The notes: generated by a model not told the origin, from the letters alone. A stretch of 64,000 bases of DNA from JAGQYH01 sp041393015 (GCA_041393015.1 JAWKKV010000002.1:186001-250000); one strand, 5' to 3'. Shown: positions 8,756 to 17,676, counted from the stretch's first letter. Program-made: numbers and translations.

Positions 8756-11212
8756 ATGTCTATTTTTCAAAAGGGATTATTTAAGCATTCTCTTGTTTTC
8801 AATGCTGGCTCAAAGTTTTTGTTAACGGCTCTAATGATGTTATTAGTATTTAATAGCTATGCCCAAGATAAAGAAGCTAAACCCAGTAAAGACGGTAAGT
8901 TTACCATTAGTGGCTACATTAAAGACAGTGGCAATGGGGAATCACTCATTGGGGCAAATTTATACGTGGAAACAGTTCCTCCAATTGGAACAACTACTAA
9001 TATCTATGGTTTTTATTCGCTTTCGCTTGAACCAGGTAAATATAAATTAGTAGCGAGTTATATAGGGTTTCAAAATTTTGTTCAAGAAATTGATCTCACA
9101 GAAGATATGCGAGTCAATATTTCTTTAACGGAAGATGGTATGGCTCTGGAAGAGGTCGAAATTGTAGCCAAAGAAAAAAATATAGACAAAAACGTTGAAG
9201 GCACTCAAATGGGAACCATTGAACTCTCTACCGAAACCATTAAATCAATTCCTGCATTGTTTGGAGAAGTAGATGTTTTAAAGGCAATTCAATTGTTACC
9301 CGGCGTTCAAGCAGCAGGAGAGGGGAACTCCGGCTTTTATGTAAGAGGCGGTGGAGGCGACCAAAATATGGTGTTGTTAGATGACGCTTTGGTTTATAAT
9401 ACCGGTCATTTATTTGGTTTCTTTTCCATTTTTAATGCTGATGCAATAAAGAATACCACATTAGTAAAAGGTGGAATGCCGGCAGAATATGGCGGCAGAT
9501 TGTCTTCTGTAGTCGATATTACCATGAAGGAAGGGAATATGAAGCGATATGAAGTGGAAGGTGGAATTGGCTTGATCAGTTCGAGAATTACGTTTCAAGG
9601 ACCTTTCAAAAAAGATAAAGCATCTTTCTTAGCTTCTTTCAGAAGAACATACGCCTTTGATATTGCTCAACCGGCTTTGAATAAAACTGATTTCGCAGGC
9701 ACCAACTATAACTTTTACGATCTTAACTTAAAAGCCAACTATATTTTTAACGATAAGAATCGACTGTATTTAAGTGGATATTTCGGTCGAGATGTATTTG
9801 TATATAACTCAGTTCCAAGATCGACAAATATTAGAATACCTTGGGGAAATGCTACTTCAACGTTGCGTTGGAACCATCTTTTTAATGACAAGATGTTTAT
9901 GAATACCACTTTCATATTCAACAATTATAAGTTCGATTTTACAGCTAACACAGATGATTTTAAATTTAATGTAAGTTCTGGAGTAAGAGATTTTAACTTA
10001 AAATTTGATATTGATTATTATCCAAACTCTAAGAATAAAGTAAAATTCGGCTACCATTACACTTTTCACACCTTTTCACCCAATACAATACGGGCTACCT
10101 TATCATCAGGAGGTGATGGGGAAGAAGAAACCAGTTTAAAATCTGATCTACAGGAAAAGCATGGACACGAGATGGCTTTGTATATTCAAGATGAGTTAGA
10201 AGTGTCAGAAAGAGTGAAATTTAATTTTGGTTTACGTTTAGGATTATATCAGCAAACTGGACCGTATACTAACGTTCAGACGACTACGCCCGGTAACGCA
10301 GATACGACACGCTATAGAACACTTCAACCGGTTAAAACCTATATTAATCCAGAACCAAGGGTTAGTATGCGATTAAAAATTGATGAATCTAGTTCCTTAA
10401 AAGCTGGGATTACTTTAAATCATCAATATGCTCATTTAGTTTCTGCTTCAAATAGCACCTTACCAACGGATATTTGGGTGCCGAGCTCACAAAATGTAAA
10501 ACCACAAAGAGCACTTCAATATGCTTTAGGCTATTTCAAAAATTTCAACGACAATATGTTTGAAACATCGGTGGAGGTTTATTACAAGCATTTATGGAAT
10601 CAAATTGAATTTAGTGAAACTTATACCGCAGAATTTAATAAAGAACTGGATGAAGATTTTGTTTTTGGAAACGGAACATCTTACGGTGTGGAACTATTCT
10701 TTAAAAAGCGATTAGGAAAATTGAATGGTTGGGTGGGCTATACTTTCTCTAAAACTACACGACAATTTGATGAACTCAACAATGGCGCTCGCTATGCTGC
10801 TAAGTTTGATAGAACACATGATGTATCTATGAATTTAAGTTATGATATTAATGAAGTTATTTCATTGGGAGCTACTTGGGTGTATGCCACGGGGAATGCT
10901 TTTACTATTGCAACCGAAGCTTATTTAATTGGTGGCGCAGTGGTCACTGGTTATGGCGAACGAAACGGTATAAGATTGAAGGCTTATCATAGATTAGATT
11001 TTTCTATGACAATTACACCAAGATATGTTCAAGATAGAAGATTCAAATCTAGTTTCAATCTATCGATCTATAATGTTTACAATCGAAAAAATGTATACTT
11101 TATGTTTCCAAGTATTGAAGGAGATTTGGTGTCGGGAGATGCTAAATTTCAGTTGATTGAAGTATCTATTTTCCCAATCATACCGTCTTTTACATGGAAT
11201 TTTAAGTTTTAA
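8756..11212 (+). CDS. TonB-dependent receptor with carboxypeptidase-like N-domain
   Basis: An 818-residue outer-membrane active transporter. It has a signal peptide ending NSYAQ, a carboxypeptidase-regulatory-like domain (SGYIKDSGNGESLIGANLYV; about residues 50-130), then a plug domain (GFYVRGGGGDQNMVLLDDA; AEYGGRLSSVVDI) and a 22-strand barrel ending in aromatic WNFKF, the expected BAM recognition end. It lies 44 bases after the subtilase and 2 bases before the DUF4249 lipoprotein, a pairing common in Bacteroidota. The ligand is unknown; a peptide or degradation product of the neighbouring protease is a possible but unproved substrate. Confidence 0.92.
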   Translation: MSIFQKGLFKHSLVFNAGSKFLLTALMMLLVFNSYAQDKEAKPSKDGKFTISGYIKDSGNGESLIGANLYVETVPPIGTTTNIYGFYSLSLEPGKYKLVASYIGFQNFVQEIDLTEDMRVNISLTEDGMALEEVEIVAKEKNIDKNVEGTQMGTIELSTETIKSIPALFGEVDVLKAIQLLPGVQAAGEGNSGFYVRGGGGDQNMVLLDDALVYNTGHLFGFFSIFNADAIKNTTLVKGGMPAEYGGRLSSVVDITMKEGNMKRYEVEGGIGLISSRITFQGPFKKDKASFLASFRRTYAFDIAQPALNKTDFAGTNYNFYDLNLKANYIFNDKNRLYLSGYFGRDVFVYNSVPRSTNIRIPWGNATSTLRWNHLFNDKMFMNTTFIFNNYKFDFTANTDDFKFNVSSGVRDFNLKFDIDYYPNSKNKVKFGYHYTFHTFSPNTIRATLSSGGDGEEETSLKSDLQEKHGHEMALYIQDELEVSERVKFNFGLRLGLYQQTGPYTNVQTTTPGNADTTRYRTLQPVKTYINPEPRVSMRLKIDESSSLKAGITLNHQYAHLVSASNSTLPTDIWVPSSQNVKPQRALQYALGYFKNFNDNMFETSVEVYYKHLWNQIEFSETYTAEFNKELDEDFVFGNGTSYGVELFFKKRLGKLNGWVGYTFSKTTRQFDELNNGARYAAKFDRTHDVSMNLSYDINEVISLGATWVYATGNAFTIATEAYLIGGAVVTGYGERNGIRLKAYHRLDFSMTITPRYVQDRRFKSSFNLSIYNVYNRKNVYFMFPSIEGDLVSGDAKFQLIEVSIFPIIPSFTWNFKF

Positions 11213-11214
11213 AC

Positions 11215-12255
11215 ATGAGATATTTTTTAGGCATATCAGCAATAGTAATCAGTTTGTTTTTTATAAGCTGTGAAACAGTGGTTAATTATGAATTACCTAT
11301 CAATGCTACCAAAATTGTAGTAGAAGGTTCCATAGAAAATGGACATCCGCCTTTAGTAATTTTATCTAAAAGTTTTTCATTTTTTGGCAATGATTTCAAT
11401 TTTAATGATTTAGGTGAATTATTGATAAAGAATGCGGTTATAAATGTTTCTGATGGTAACAGAACCGTTACTTTAATGGAATACAATAAACAAGCGTTGG
11501 TTGATCTATCAGAAGGAGATTTTAATTTGATTTATCCTACCTTAGAACAAATTATTGCTCCTTCCTTAGAGCAATTTGGTGATATTGAAATAACGCAAGA
11601 CACAATTAGAAAATATTTATTGTTTCTTCCAAATTTTACCTTTTATACGGTTGCACCATCTGATATCGATTTTATTGGAGAAGTTAATAGAGCCTATGGT
11701 TTAGCGATTAACTTAATTGATGATGCTACATTTGGCACTAGAGCTTTGTCTGCAGTCACAACCATTCCAGGTTTAGTTAATATGGATTCTTTATGGGTAG
11801 AAGATCATCCTAATAGTGAGATTGATACCTTGTTTCAATTAAGAACACGATTTAGAGACCCTGATACTTTAGGAAATTTCTATAGGTACTTTACAAGGGT
11901 GAATGGGGGAGCGTGGTTAACTGCATCTGCTTCTGTATTTGATGATGGATTTATCAATGGAGAAAGTATTCCATTCTCAGTAACTAAAGGACAAACGGAA
12001 AGAGCCAAGTTGGAAGATCCGGATTTTGACGTTGATGGTTATTGGGCACCTGGAGATACCGCTGAAGTAAAGATTTGTAATATCACAGAAGATCATTATC
12101 AATTTTGGAGAACAGTTGAAAATGAGAAAAGTAATAATGGAAGTCCATTCGGCTCTTTTACTATTTTGGCTTCTAACATACAAGGGGAAGATGCGGTGGG
12201 CATTTGGGGAGGCTATGCATCTACCATTTTAACTTTGGTAATCACTGAACCTTAG
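11215..12255 (+). CDS. DUF4249 family lipoprotein
   Basis: A 346-residue lipoprotein: lipobox LFFISC (Cys about residue 20), followed by TKIVVEGSIENGHPPLVILSKS, the characteristic opening of DUF4249 proteins. These are encoded next to TonB-dependent receptors in many Bacteroidota and are presumed surface-exposed accessory (substrate-binding) partners, though the function is not established. The gene starts 2 bases after the receptor stop, so the two are co-transcribed and likely act as a pair in the outer membrane. Confidence 0.88.
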   Translation: MRYFLGISAIVISLFFISCETVVNYELPINATKIVVEGSIENGHPPLVILSKSFSFFGNDFNFNDLGELLIKNAVINVSDGNRTVTLMEYNKQALVDLSEGDFNLIYPTLEQIIAPSLEQFGDIEITQDTIRKYLLFLPNFTFYTVAPSDIDFIGEVNRAYGLAINLIDDATFGTRALSAVTTIPGLVNMDSLWVEDHPNSEIDTLFQLRTRFRDPDTLGNFYRYFTRVNGGAWLTASASVFDDGFINGESIPFSVTKGQTERAKLEDPDFDVDGYWAPGDTAEVKICNITEDHYQFWRTVENEKSNNGSPFGSFTILASNIQGEDAVGIWGGYASTILTLVITEP

Positions 12256-12568
12256 AGAGTCATTAAAAACCTCACTTTATAATTAATATACAATAGCCAA
12301 TTTTAGGGCTAGTCCCTCGTGTTCAAAATTAGAATTTCGTATTTATTTGCTTTTAAGCATCTCTTCTAATCTATAGGTATTAGGTGATATTGAAATGTAT
12401 CGAATAATGGAGTAAAAATCATGGTTAGTGCAGTGGATTGAATATTATTGCTTTTAGATATTATAATAAATATAAGCCTATATTAAGTAGGTTTGGATAA
12501 TGTTAAATCCTCATGAATTAACAAAGATTATACTACTTCAAAAGCTACTTAACTATATACTTGCAGTA

Positions 12569-12649
12569 AGTAAAGTTTTTCAAATTTTAGTTTTTCTCAA
12601 AGACAAAATTTGGATGAAGAAGTCACAGGAGTGTGGCTTCTTTTTTTTT
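12569..12649 (+). ncRNA. Candidate small RNA of about 80 nt with its own terminator
   Basis: A promoter-like TATACTTG (one mismatch from TAnnTTTG) at 12556-12563 predicts a start near 12569. The transcript would fold into an 8-bp hairpin CAAATTTT/AAAATTTG and end in a perfect intrinsic terminator. The terminator is over 350 bases from the preceding gene, which argues that it ends something local. A clear -33 box is missing, so the alternative is a long 3' UTR of the DUF4249 gene. Confidence 0.35.
12617..12649 (+). terminator. Rho-independent terminator
   Basis: GAAGTCAC (12619-12626) pairs with GTGGCTTC (12633-12640), with one T-G wobble and an additional A-T closing a GGAG loop, followed by nine T (12641-12649). 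It points on the plus strand and sits just before the 3' end of the convergent protease gene. Confidence 0.85.
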
Positions 12650-12656
12650 GCTCCGG

Positions 12657-13877
12657 CTAAAACATTCTCAATTTATGGGTGATTACTTTCCCCTTCCTTA
12701 GCACAGTAATATTGAACTTACGACCGCTTTTTTCAAAGATATTTAATACACTTCCAAGCTTTAAACCTTCAATACTTTCATCATTAATAGCAATTATCTT
12801 ATCATCTATCTTTAAGCCGGCTTTGTCGCCAGCGGTGCCATCAATTACGCCTGTTATAATGATTTGATCGAAATTTTCACCTTCTGAAACCAATATTAAA
12901 CCGGTTTTATCATACATAAATGGTTGTCTTAAGAAACCATTTCTTTTCAAATAAAGGCGTTCATTTTGAATGTCAAAAATAGATACAAACTTTTTGATGA
13001 TGCCTGCTCCAAGACTTCCATTTCTTTCTTCAATATTTGAAGTGTGTTTGATGTCTTCTACATCAGGAAAAGCAGTGATTACATTTTTTAACTCATATCT
13101 ATCGATAGTCAATCCACTTATTCTTGCTACTCTGCCATTCACCAAACCAGTTAAACCTTTACCTAAATTCGTGTAATAGCTAGGTTCCGGAATAAATATG
13201 TTTTCATGAGTATTCAAATACAAACTCAACGGTTTTGATTCTCCTAAATCAACTAATAGATAAGATACTAAGTTGATTCTGGGATGCATTTCTAGATTGA
13301 TTTCTATGTAGGGCTTATTACCATTTATCATAAGGTCAATTCGGCTGTATCTTCTTTTGGGTTTAAATACATCTTGTCGTATAAAAGTTACTTCTTTAGT
13401 GAAATAATTGATTTCTACAACGAAAGATTGAAAAATGGCCATTCCTAAAATCCCATGAACGGGATGTCCTAATAAATCGGAGAATTTTAAAAAATCATCT
13501 TTTATATAGATCAAATTTTGGTTGCTACCTTCAATTGCTCCAATTTTAATATCATTATTTGCACTCACAAAAGCATCAATAGCTTCGCCTTGACCAATGC
13601 CGCCAACTTTTACCTTTCTTAAATTACTAGTGTCGATGGGCATTGCTTCAAATTCAGAACTAAAGAGAATAATATTTTCTGCACCGGTGTCTAAAATGAA
13701 ATATAAAGTGTCGCTACCATTTAAGAATATAGGAAGTAAAATGAGATTGTTAATTTCTTTAAATGCAATGGTATGTTGCTTAACAGAGTCTGATTCAAAA
13801 GCAAATTTTGGTATATACTGAGCCGAAACACTGCTTAGATACAATAATGTAATTGCTATGATCAACCCCCATTTCAT
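12657..13877 (-). CDS. Secreted retropepsin-like aspartyl protease with C-terminal PDZ domain
   Basis: A 406-residue exported protein: signal peptide ending SVSAQ, then an aspartyl protease fold in two repeats. The first half has the active-site motif FILDTGAEN (DTGA at 63-66) and the glycine-rich LGHPVHGILGMAIF. The second half has LLVDLGES (210-213) where the second catalytic DTG would be expected, that is DLG instead of DTG. A PDZ domain (about 325-400; AGDKAGLKIDDKIIAINDES) probably binds substrate C-termini. Such proteins are widespread in Bacteroidota, mostly uncharacterised. Whether the second half is catalytically competent is uncertain because Thr is replaced by Leu. Confidence 0.85.
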   Translation of the reverse strand: MKWGLIIAITLLYLSSVSAQYIPKFAFESDSVKQHTIAFKEINNLILLPIFLNGSDTLYFILDTGAENIILFSSEFEAMPIDTSNLRKVKVGGIGQGEAIDAFVSANNDIKIGAIEGSNQNLIYIKDDFLKFSDLLGHPVHGILGMAIFQSFVVEINYFTKEVTFIRQDVFKPKRRYSRIDLMINGNKPYIEINLEMHPRINLVSYLLVDLGESKPLSLYLNTHENIFIPEPSYYTNLGKGLTGLVNGRVARISGLTIDRYELKNVITAFPDVEDIKHTSNIEERNGSLGAGIIKKFVSIFDIQNERLYLKRNGFLRQPFMYDKTGLILVSEGENFDQIIITGVIDGTAGDKAGLKIDDKIIAINDESIEGLKLGSVLNIFEKSGRKFNITVLRKGKVITHKLRMF

Positions 13878-14021
13878 ATATAATTATAAACATAATAAAC
13901 CTATCTATAATATTTATTTTATGCTTAACATAATAGCAGCTAAATTATTTTCCAATAAATTACTAAAAGTTTACTTGATGGAAATGAATTCATGCCGTAT
14001 CGAATATATTTATCATCTTTG

Positions 14022-14195
14022 TCATTCAATTGCGGTTTTGAGCAATCAAATTAAAAGGGAATTCGGTGAGAATCCGAGACAGTCCCTGCTGCTGTAAGCT
14101 CTTAAATTTGTTGTTTTAAAATGCCACTGTCTATTGGTAAAAGATGGGAAGGTAAACAACATGGAGTAAGTCAGAAGACCTGCCGTAATGAATAA
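14022..14195 (+). promoter_or_regulatory. Cobalamin (B12) riboswitch aptamer
   Basis: The conserved cobalamin-aptamer segments occur in order: AAAAGGGAATTCGGTGAGA (about 14052-14070), GAGACAGTCCCTGCTGCTGT with AAGC (14076 onward, the B12-box-proximal core), GCCACTG (14123-14129), TGGGAAGG (14145-14152) and the B12 box AGTCAGAAGACCTGCC (14169-14184). A short P1 closes ATTCA (about 14024) with TGAAT (14189-14193). A box CATCTTTG (14014-14021), one mismatch from TAnnTTTG, lies just upstream and would start the transcript at the aptamer. It precedes a B12 uptake operon, which should be repressed when adenosylcobalamin or methylcobalamin is plentiful. Confidence 0.95.
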
Positions 14196-14261
14196 ATTTT
14201 TGAATCCTTCAGGGTAGAGGGAGCATGAATCAATAAGTGCAATGTAGCTGAATACATCGCT

Positions 14262-14320
14262 TTTGGTCAATTCATAGCTTTCTTACCATGGAATAAAAAC
14301 AAGCTATGACCAAATTTTTT
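14262..14320 (+). promoter_or_regulatory. Riboswitch expression platform: hairpin over the start codon with terminator-like T run
   Basis: TTTGGT (14262-14267) and CATAGCTT (14273-14280) pair with AAGCTATG (14301-14308) and ACCAAA (14309-14314), a 14-bp stem with a 5-base bulge and a 20-base loop. The 3' arm contains the ATG of the first operon gene (14306-14308), and TTTTTT follows (14315-14320). The same hairpin could therefore both hide the start codon and terminate transcription. The structure is read directly; its switching role is inferred. Confidence 0.75.
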
Positions 14321-15835
14321 ACTTTCTGTTTTACATTTCTTTTTGTCCAAGCAATTGTTGCGCAAGATGATATCAATCAACTGATAATTGCCAATGGTGG
14401 ACAGTTTGGAAATCCTTCAGAGCAAACCAATTTAGCGGCTTTTGATCCGATTGCTCAAACCTATACTGTATTTGATACACTTCCTGTTAACTCCGTTCAG
14501 CATATTTTAATAGAAGGAGATTATGCCTACGTTGCTGCTCAAGGCTTAATTGCTAAATATGAATTGGATACATACGAGCAAGTGGCCATGGTAAATTTTC
14601 CGGGTGTAAGCACTCACCAATTAGCGCTCTATAACGACAAACTTTATGCTACAAATTACTACGGACAAACTACGGATAACTTGTATGTTTTTGATAAATC
14701 GGATTTAAGTATTGTAGATACCGTACAAGAGATAACTTCTGCTGGTGGTACAATGACTATTATTGATGATCAATTATATATAGGACAAAATCAAAAAGGA
14801 AATACGGATGAATGCGCACCATTCGGCTGTTATAATGATACTTTAGGTTATTTAGCACAAGTTGATTTAACTACTAATCAATGGGTACAAAATATTTCGT
14901 TAAACAATAATGGTAATGAAGTAGGTAGGTTATTGTCTGATAACTCTAAAGTGTATACTCTTAATGAAGTATCAAACACCATTACAACTTATACCATAGC
15001 CAATGGACAAAGTACTACACAATCAATAGGTGTAGATATAAGTACTTCTAGATATAGAAATGAAGCTATCTTAATTGACGGTAAGATTGTTTCTTTATTT
15101 GATGGTGGAATAGGAGTTTTAAGTGTTGACTTAGATACTTTTACTATGTTGATAGATACGCCGGTAACTTCTTTTGTGTTTGATTATATCAATGATGATT
15201 TTTACGTTACGGCAACTAATTTCTTTTCTTACAATTATGGTTATGCTTTTGAAGGAAATGGATCTTACAAATTTGATTTTCCTGTAGGTTTAGCGCCCGA
15301 AGCAATTGGTATTCATTACAATAATGCGCCAATTGGTTCTAGTTTAGAAGTGGATAGCAGAGAAGTAATTGTTCTTCAATTAGCTGATGTTGCTACGGAT
15401 CTTGATGGAGATGGATTAGTTGGTGCAGAGATTCAAACAGCACCATTAAATGGGGTGGTTACCTTTCCTGCAGATGGAGTAGTTAGATATTTGTCGTTAA
15501 GCCCTGGAAGTGCAGATGCTTTTACTATTAAGGTTTGTGATGATAAACTAAATGCTTTATGCAGTTTTGTTACCGTAAATATTTTGTCTGTTTTATCTCT
15601 CAATGATGCTATTTTTGATCAGGTGCTTGTTTATCCCAATCCGGTTGCTAATCAATTGCAAATTAAAAATCATGTAGATGGAACAACTTACATCATTTAT
15701 AACGCTATCGGAGAAACCATTTATTCGGTTGAGAATCAAAATCGGATTATAGTGTCTGATTTACCTTCAGGAACATATTTTCTAAGTATGATTAAAGAAA
15801 ATAACCTTAAAACAATTTCATTCTATAAAAACTAA
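14306..15835 (+). CDS. Secreted YncE-like beta-propeller protein with T9SS sorting domain (B12 operon)
   Basis: A 509-residue secreted protein, first gene under the cobalamin riboswitch. After the signal peptide (ending AIVAQ) come about 320 residues of beta-propeller blades of the YncE/surface-layer type (repeated LYATNYYG, VYTLNEVSNT-like strands), a short beta-sandwich domain (about 350-430) and a type A T9SS sorting domain (VYPNPVANQLQI onward). In gut Bacteroides the beta-propeller lipoprotein BtuG captures B12 at the surface for BtuB. By operon position and fold this protein may be a T9SS-exported B12 binder, but that is inference. The start codon lies within the riboswitch hairpin. Confidence 0.85.
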   Translation: MTKFFTFCFTFLFVQAIVAQDDINQLIIANGGQFGNPSEQTNLAAFDPIAQTYTVFDTLPVNSVQHILIEGDYAYVAAQGLIAKYELDTYEQVAMVNFPGVSTHQLALYNDKLYATNYYGQTTDNLYVFDKSDLSIVDTVQEITSAGGTMTIIDDQLYIGQNQKGNTDECAPFGCYNDTLGYLAQVDLTTNQWVQNISLNNNGNEVGRLLSDNSKVYTLNEVSNTITTYTIANGQSTTQSIGVDISTSRYRNEAILIDGKIVSLFDGGIGVLSVDLDTFTMLIDTPVTSFVFDYINDDFYVTATNFFSYNYGYAFEGNGSYKFDFPVGLAPEAIGIHYNNAPIGSSLEVDSREVIVLQLADVATDLDGDGLVGAEIQTAPLNGVVTFPADGVVRYLSLSPGSADAFTIKVCDDKLNALCSFVTVNILSVLSLNDAIFDQVLVYPNPVANQLQIKNHVDGTTYIIYNAIGETIYSVENQNRIIVSDLPSGTYFLSMIKENNLKTISFYKN

Positions 15836-17311
15836 ATGAAGCCACTAAAGCTCATATTATTCTTTTTCCTGCCGCTATGGTGTTTAGCAAATAATGCTCA
15901 TGTTCGTAATTTGGAGCTGGCAGAAAGCAATGTGTTAGAATGTGATATTACATGGGAGAATAGTTGGCACTATCACGATTCTATTGCTCCTTTTAATCAC
16001 GATGCGCTTTGGGTATTTTGTAAGGGAAGACGATTAGATAACCAACAATGGGAATCTATTTTATTCAAATCCTCAGGTGTTGAAGTAAATGAAATTTTAG
16101 AAGCTAAAGTCGCTTCATCGCAAATAGGAGTTATTGTAAAGCGAATACAGAATGGAGAAGGGTATATTCAAACCAATTTTAAAGCAGAAGTTAACGTAGT
16201 TGATTTAGCTGCCAGTTACAGTGAAATTAGATTGTTTGCGATAGAAATGGTTTACGTGAACGAAGGAGCTTTTTATGTTGGAGATAGTATCAGTAATCAT
16301 TCTTTGATGATTTATGGTTCAGGACAACCTTTTTATATTGATTCTGAATCATCGATTACAGTTGGACAAACCAGCGGACAGTTATATTCTAATGATGATT
16401 ATGTTCCATTTGCTAATATTCCATCTCAATATCCGAAAGGATATAGTGCATTTTATGCTATGAAATATGAGATCAGTCAGCAGCAGTATGTCGATTTTTT
16501 AAATACGCTCACGCCCATTCAACAACAAAACCGGCAAATCAACAAAGCTTTTCAGTCTTTATGCTTTTCAGATGAAGATCATATAGAAGGAGAGCGAAAT
16601 TTTATAAAAAAGATAGGTAATCAGTTTGGTTGTGATGCGAATGATAATGGGATATTCGGAGAAACCGATGATGGTAATAATGTAGCTTGTAATTTTTTAA
16701 CTTGGGGACATATCACCGCCTATTTAGATTGGTCGGGTTTGAGACCAATGACAGAATTAGAATTTGAAAAGGCATCTAGAGGACCGGAGGAATCAGAACC
16801 ATTAGAACTAGTATGGGGCAATGCTAATGTCGTTAATACTTTGCAAGCTGTGTTATCTGCCAATGATAAAGAAACAATTTTAGATACGATACCGCCTGGG
16901 TTTGGTATTGCTAATTTCGGTTATTGCTTGCCTTCGGGGCCTTTACGTTGCGGATTTGCAGCTACAGCCACTTCAACCCGAGTATCGAGTGGAGCGACAT
17001 ATTATGGATTGATGGAGATGAGTGGTAACCTTTGGGAATTGTGTGTCAACGTAAGTGAAAAGGGATTGCGATTTGGTGGTGAACATGGCGATGGTCAATT
17101 AAATGATCAAGGTTTTGCCAATCAATCTACTTGGGAATCTGTATCAGGTGAAGGAAGTGGTTTGCGTGGTGGTGGATGGAACAGCGGAATTTTAAATGGC
17201 TTTAGAGATTTAGCCATCTCCGATAGATTTTTTGCTTTTTTAAATGGAAACAACTCAGCAAGAGGCACTGTCGGTGGACGTGGTGTAATTTCAAAAGAAA
17301 TGTTCGAATGA
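15836..17311 (+). CDS. SUMF1/formylglycine-generating-enzyme-fold secreted protein
   Basis: A 491-residue protein with a signal peptide (ending CLANN) and, from about residue 140, a formylglycine-generating enzyme (SUMF1) fold: MVYVNEGAFYVGDS, MKYEISQQQYVDFLN, LRPMTELEFEKASRG, GLMEMSGNLWELCVNVS and GLRGGGWNSG. Family members include sulfatase-activating enzymes and many non-enzymatic surface proteins. No sulfatase is nearby and the gene sits inside a B12 operon, so a binding or assembly role is more likely than sulfatase maturation. It starts immediately after the previous stop (TAAATG) and overlaps the next gene by 4 bases (ATGA), so translation is coupled. Confidence 0.85.
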   Translation: MKPLKLILFFFLPLWCLANNAHVRNLELAESNVLECDITWENSWHYHDSIAPFNHDALWVFCKGRRLDNQQWESILFKSSGVEVNEILEAKVASSQIGVIVKRIQNGEGYIQTNFKAEVNVVDLAASYSEIRLFAIEMVYVNEGAFYVGDSISNHSLMIYGSGQPFYIDSESSITVGQTSGQLYSNDDYVPFANIPSQYPKGYSAFYAMKYEISQQQYVDFLNTLTPIQQQNRQINKAFQSLCFSDEDHIEGERNFIKKIGNQFGCDANDNGIFGETDDGNNVACNFLTWGHITAYLDWSGLRPMTELEFEKASRGPEESEPLELVWGNANVVNTLQAVLSANDKETILDTIPPGFGIANFGYCLPSGPLRCGFAATATSTRVSSGATYYGLMEMSGNLWELCVNVSEKGLRFGGEHGDGQLNDQGFANQSTWESVSGEGSGLRGGGWNSGILNGFRDLAISDRFFAFLNGNNSARGTVGGRGVISKEMFE

Positions 17312-17676
17312 GAGAGTTAATTATAGTGTTATCGATATTCAGCTCATCAATTGTTATGGGACAAACGGCCTATAAAGGAGGAGTGGGAGATGGTTATGCT
17401 TCAACAACTTTAGTCCTTCAAAGTGTTGGAATAGCATACCATCAAGTTGAATTGATTGAGGTTTATCCTTCCATATTATCGGTTGGTCAGTCTTTTAAGG
17501 TGAATACTGTTGAATCAATTGATGAACTATATTTAATAGATGTTAATGGCAGAAGATATACTTTAGAAGGTAACAATTCATTTATGCTTCCTAATCATAT
17601 TTCAAATGGACTCTATACCCTTTGGTTATTGGCAGGTAAAAAATATCATTACGCTAAATTAGTTGTCATCGATTAG
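17308..17676 (+). CDS. Small secreted protein with T9SS-like C-terminal domain
   Basis: A 122-residue protein with a signal peptide ending SIVMGQ, a short glycine-rich segment AYKGGVGDGYAS and then a single domain resembling a T9SS sorting domain (IEVYPSILSVGQSFKVN...LYLIDVNGR...ISNGLYTLWLL). In other Bacteroidota the GGxGDGY segment is often seen ahead of T9SS sorting domains. Here there is almost nothing else, so it is either a minimal secreted cargo or an accessory of the neighbouring surface complex. Start by ATGA overlap with the SUMF1 gene; the receptor gene follows 5 bases later. Confidence 0.7.
   Translation: MRELIIVLSIFSSSIVMGQTAYKGGVGDGYASTTLVLQSVGIAYHQVELIEVYPSILSVGQSFKVNTVESIDELYLIDVNGRRYTLEGNNSFMLPNHISNGLYTLWLLAGKKYHYAKLVVID

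Larger units (their letters stand above)
12256..12656. other. Intergenic region of 401 bases holding a possible small RNA
   Basis: No protein gene is supported here. The distal part contains a -7-like box TATACTTG (12556-12563), a hairpin CAAATTTT/AAAATTTG (12581-12588 with 12605-12612) and a strong terminator, described separately as a candidate small RNA. From 12256 to about 12555 I see nothing beyond AT-rich sequence. Confidence 0.5.

Noticed and set aside
12500..12682. 60-codon ORF in the 12.3-12.7 kb gap
   Set aside because: It runs through a strong terminator and into the convergent protease gene; the structure fits RNA better than protein.
14046..14270. 74-codon minus-strand ORF over the riboswitch
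   Set aside because: It lies antisense to conserved cobalamin aptamer elements; an artefact of the conserved RNA.
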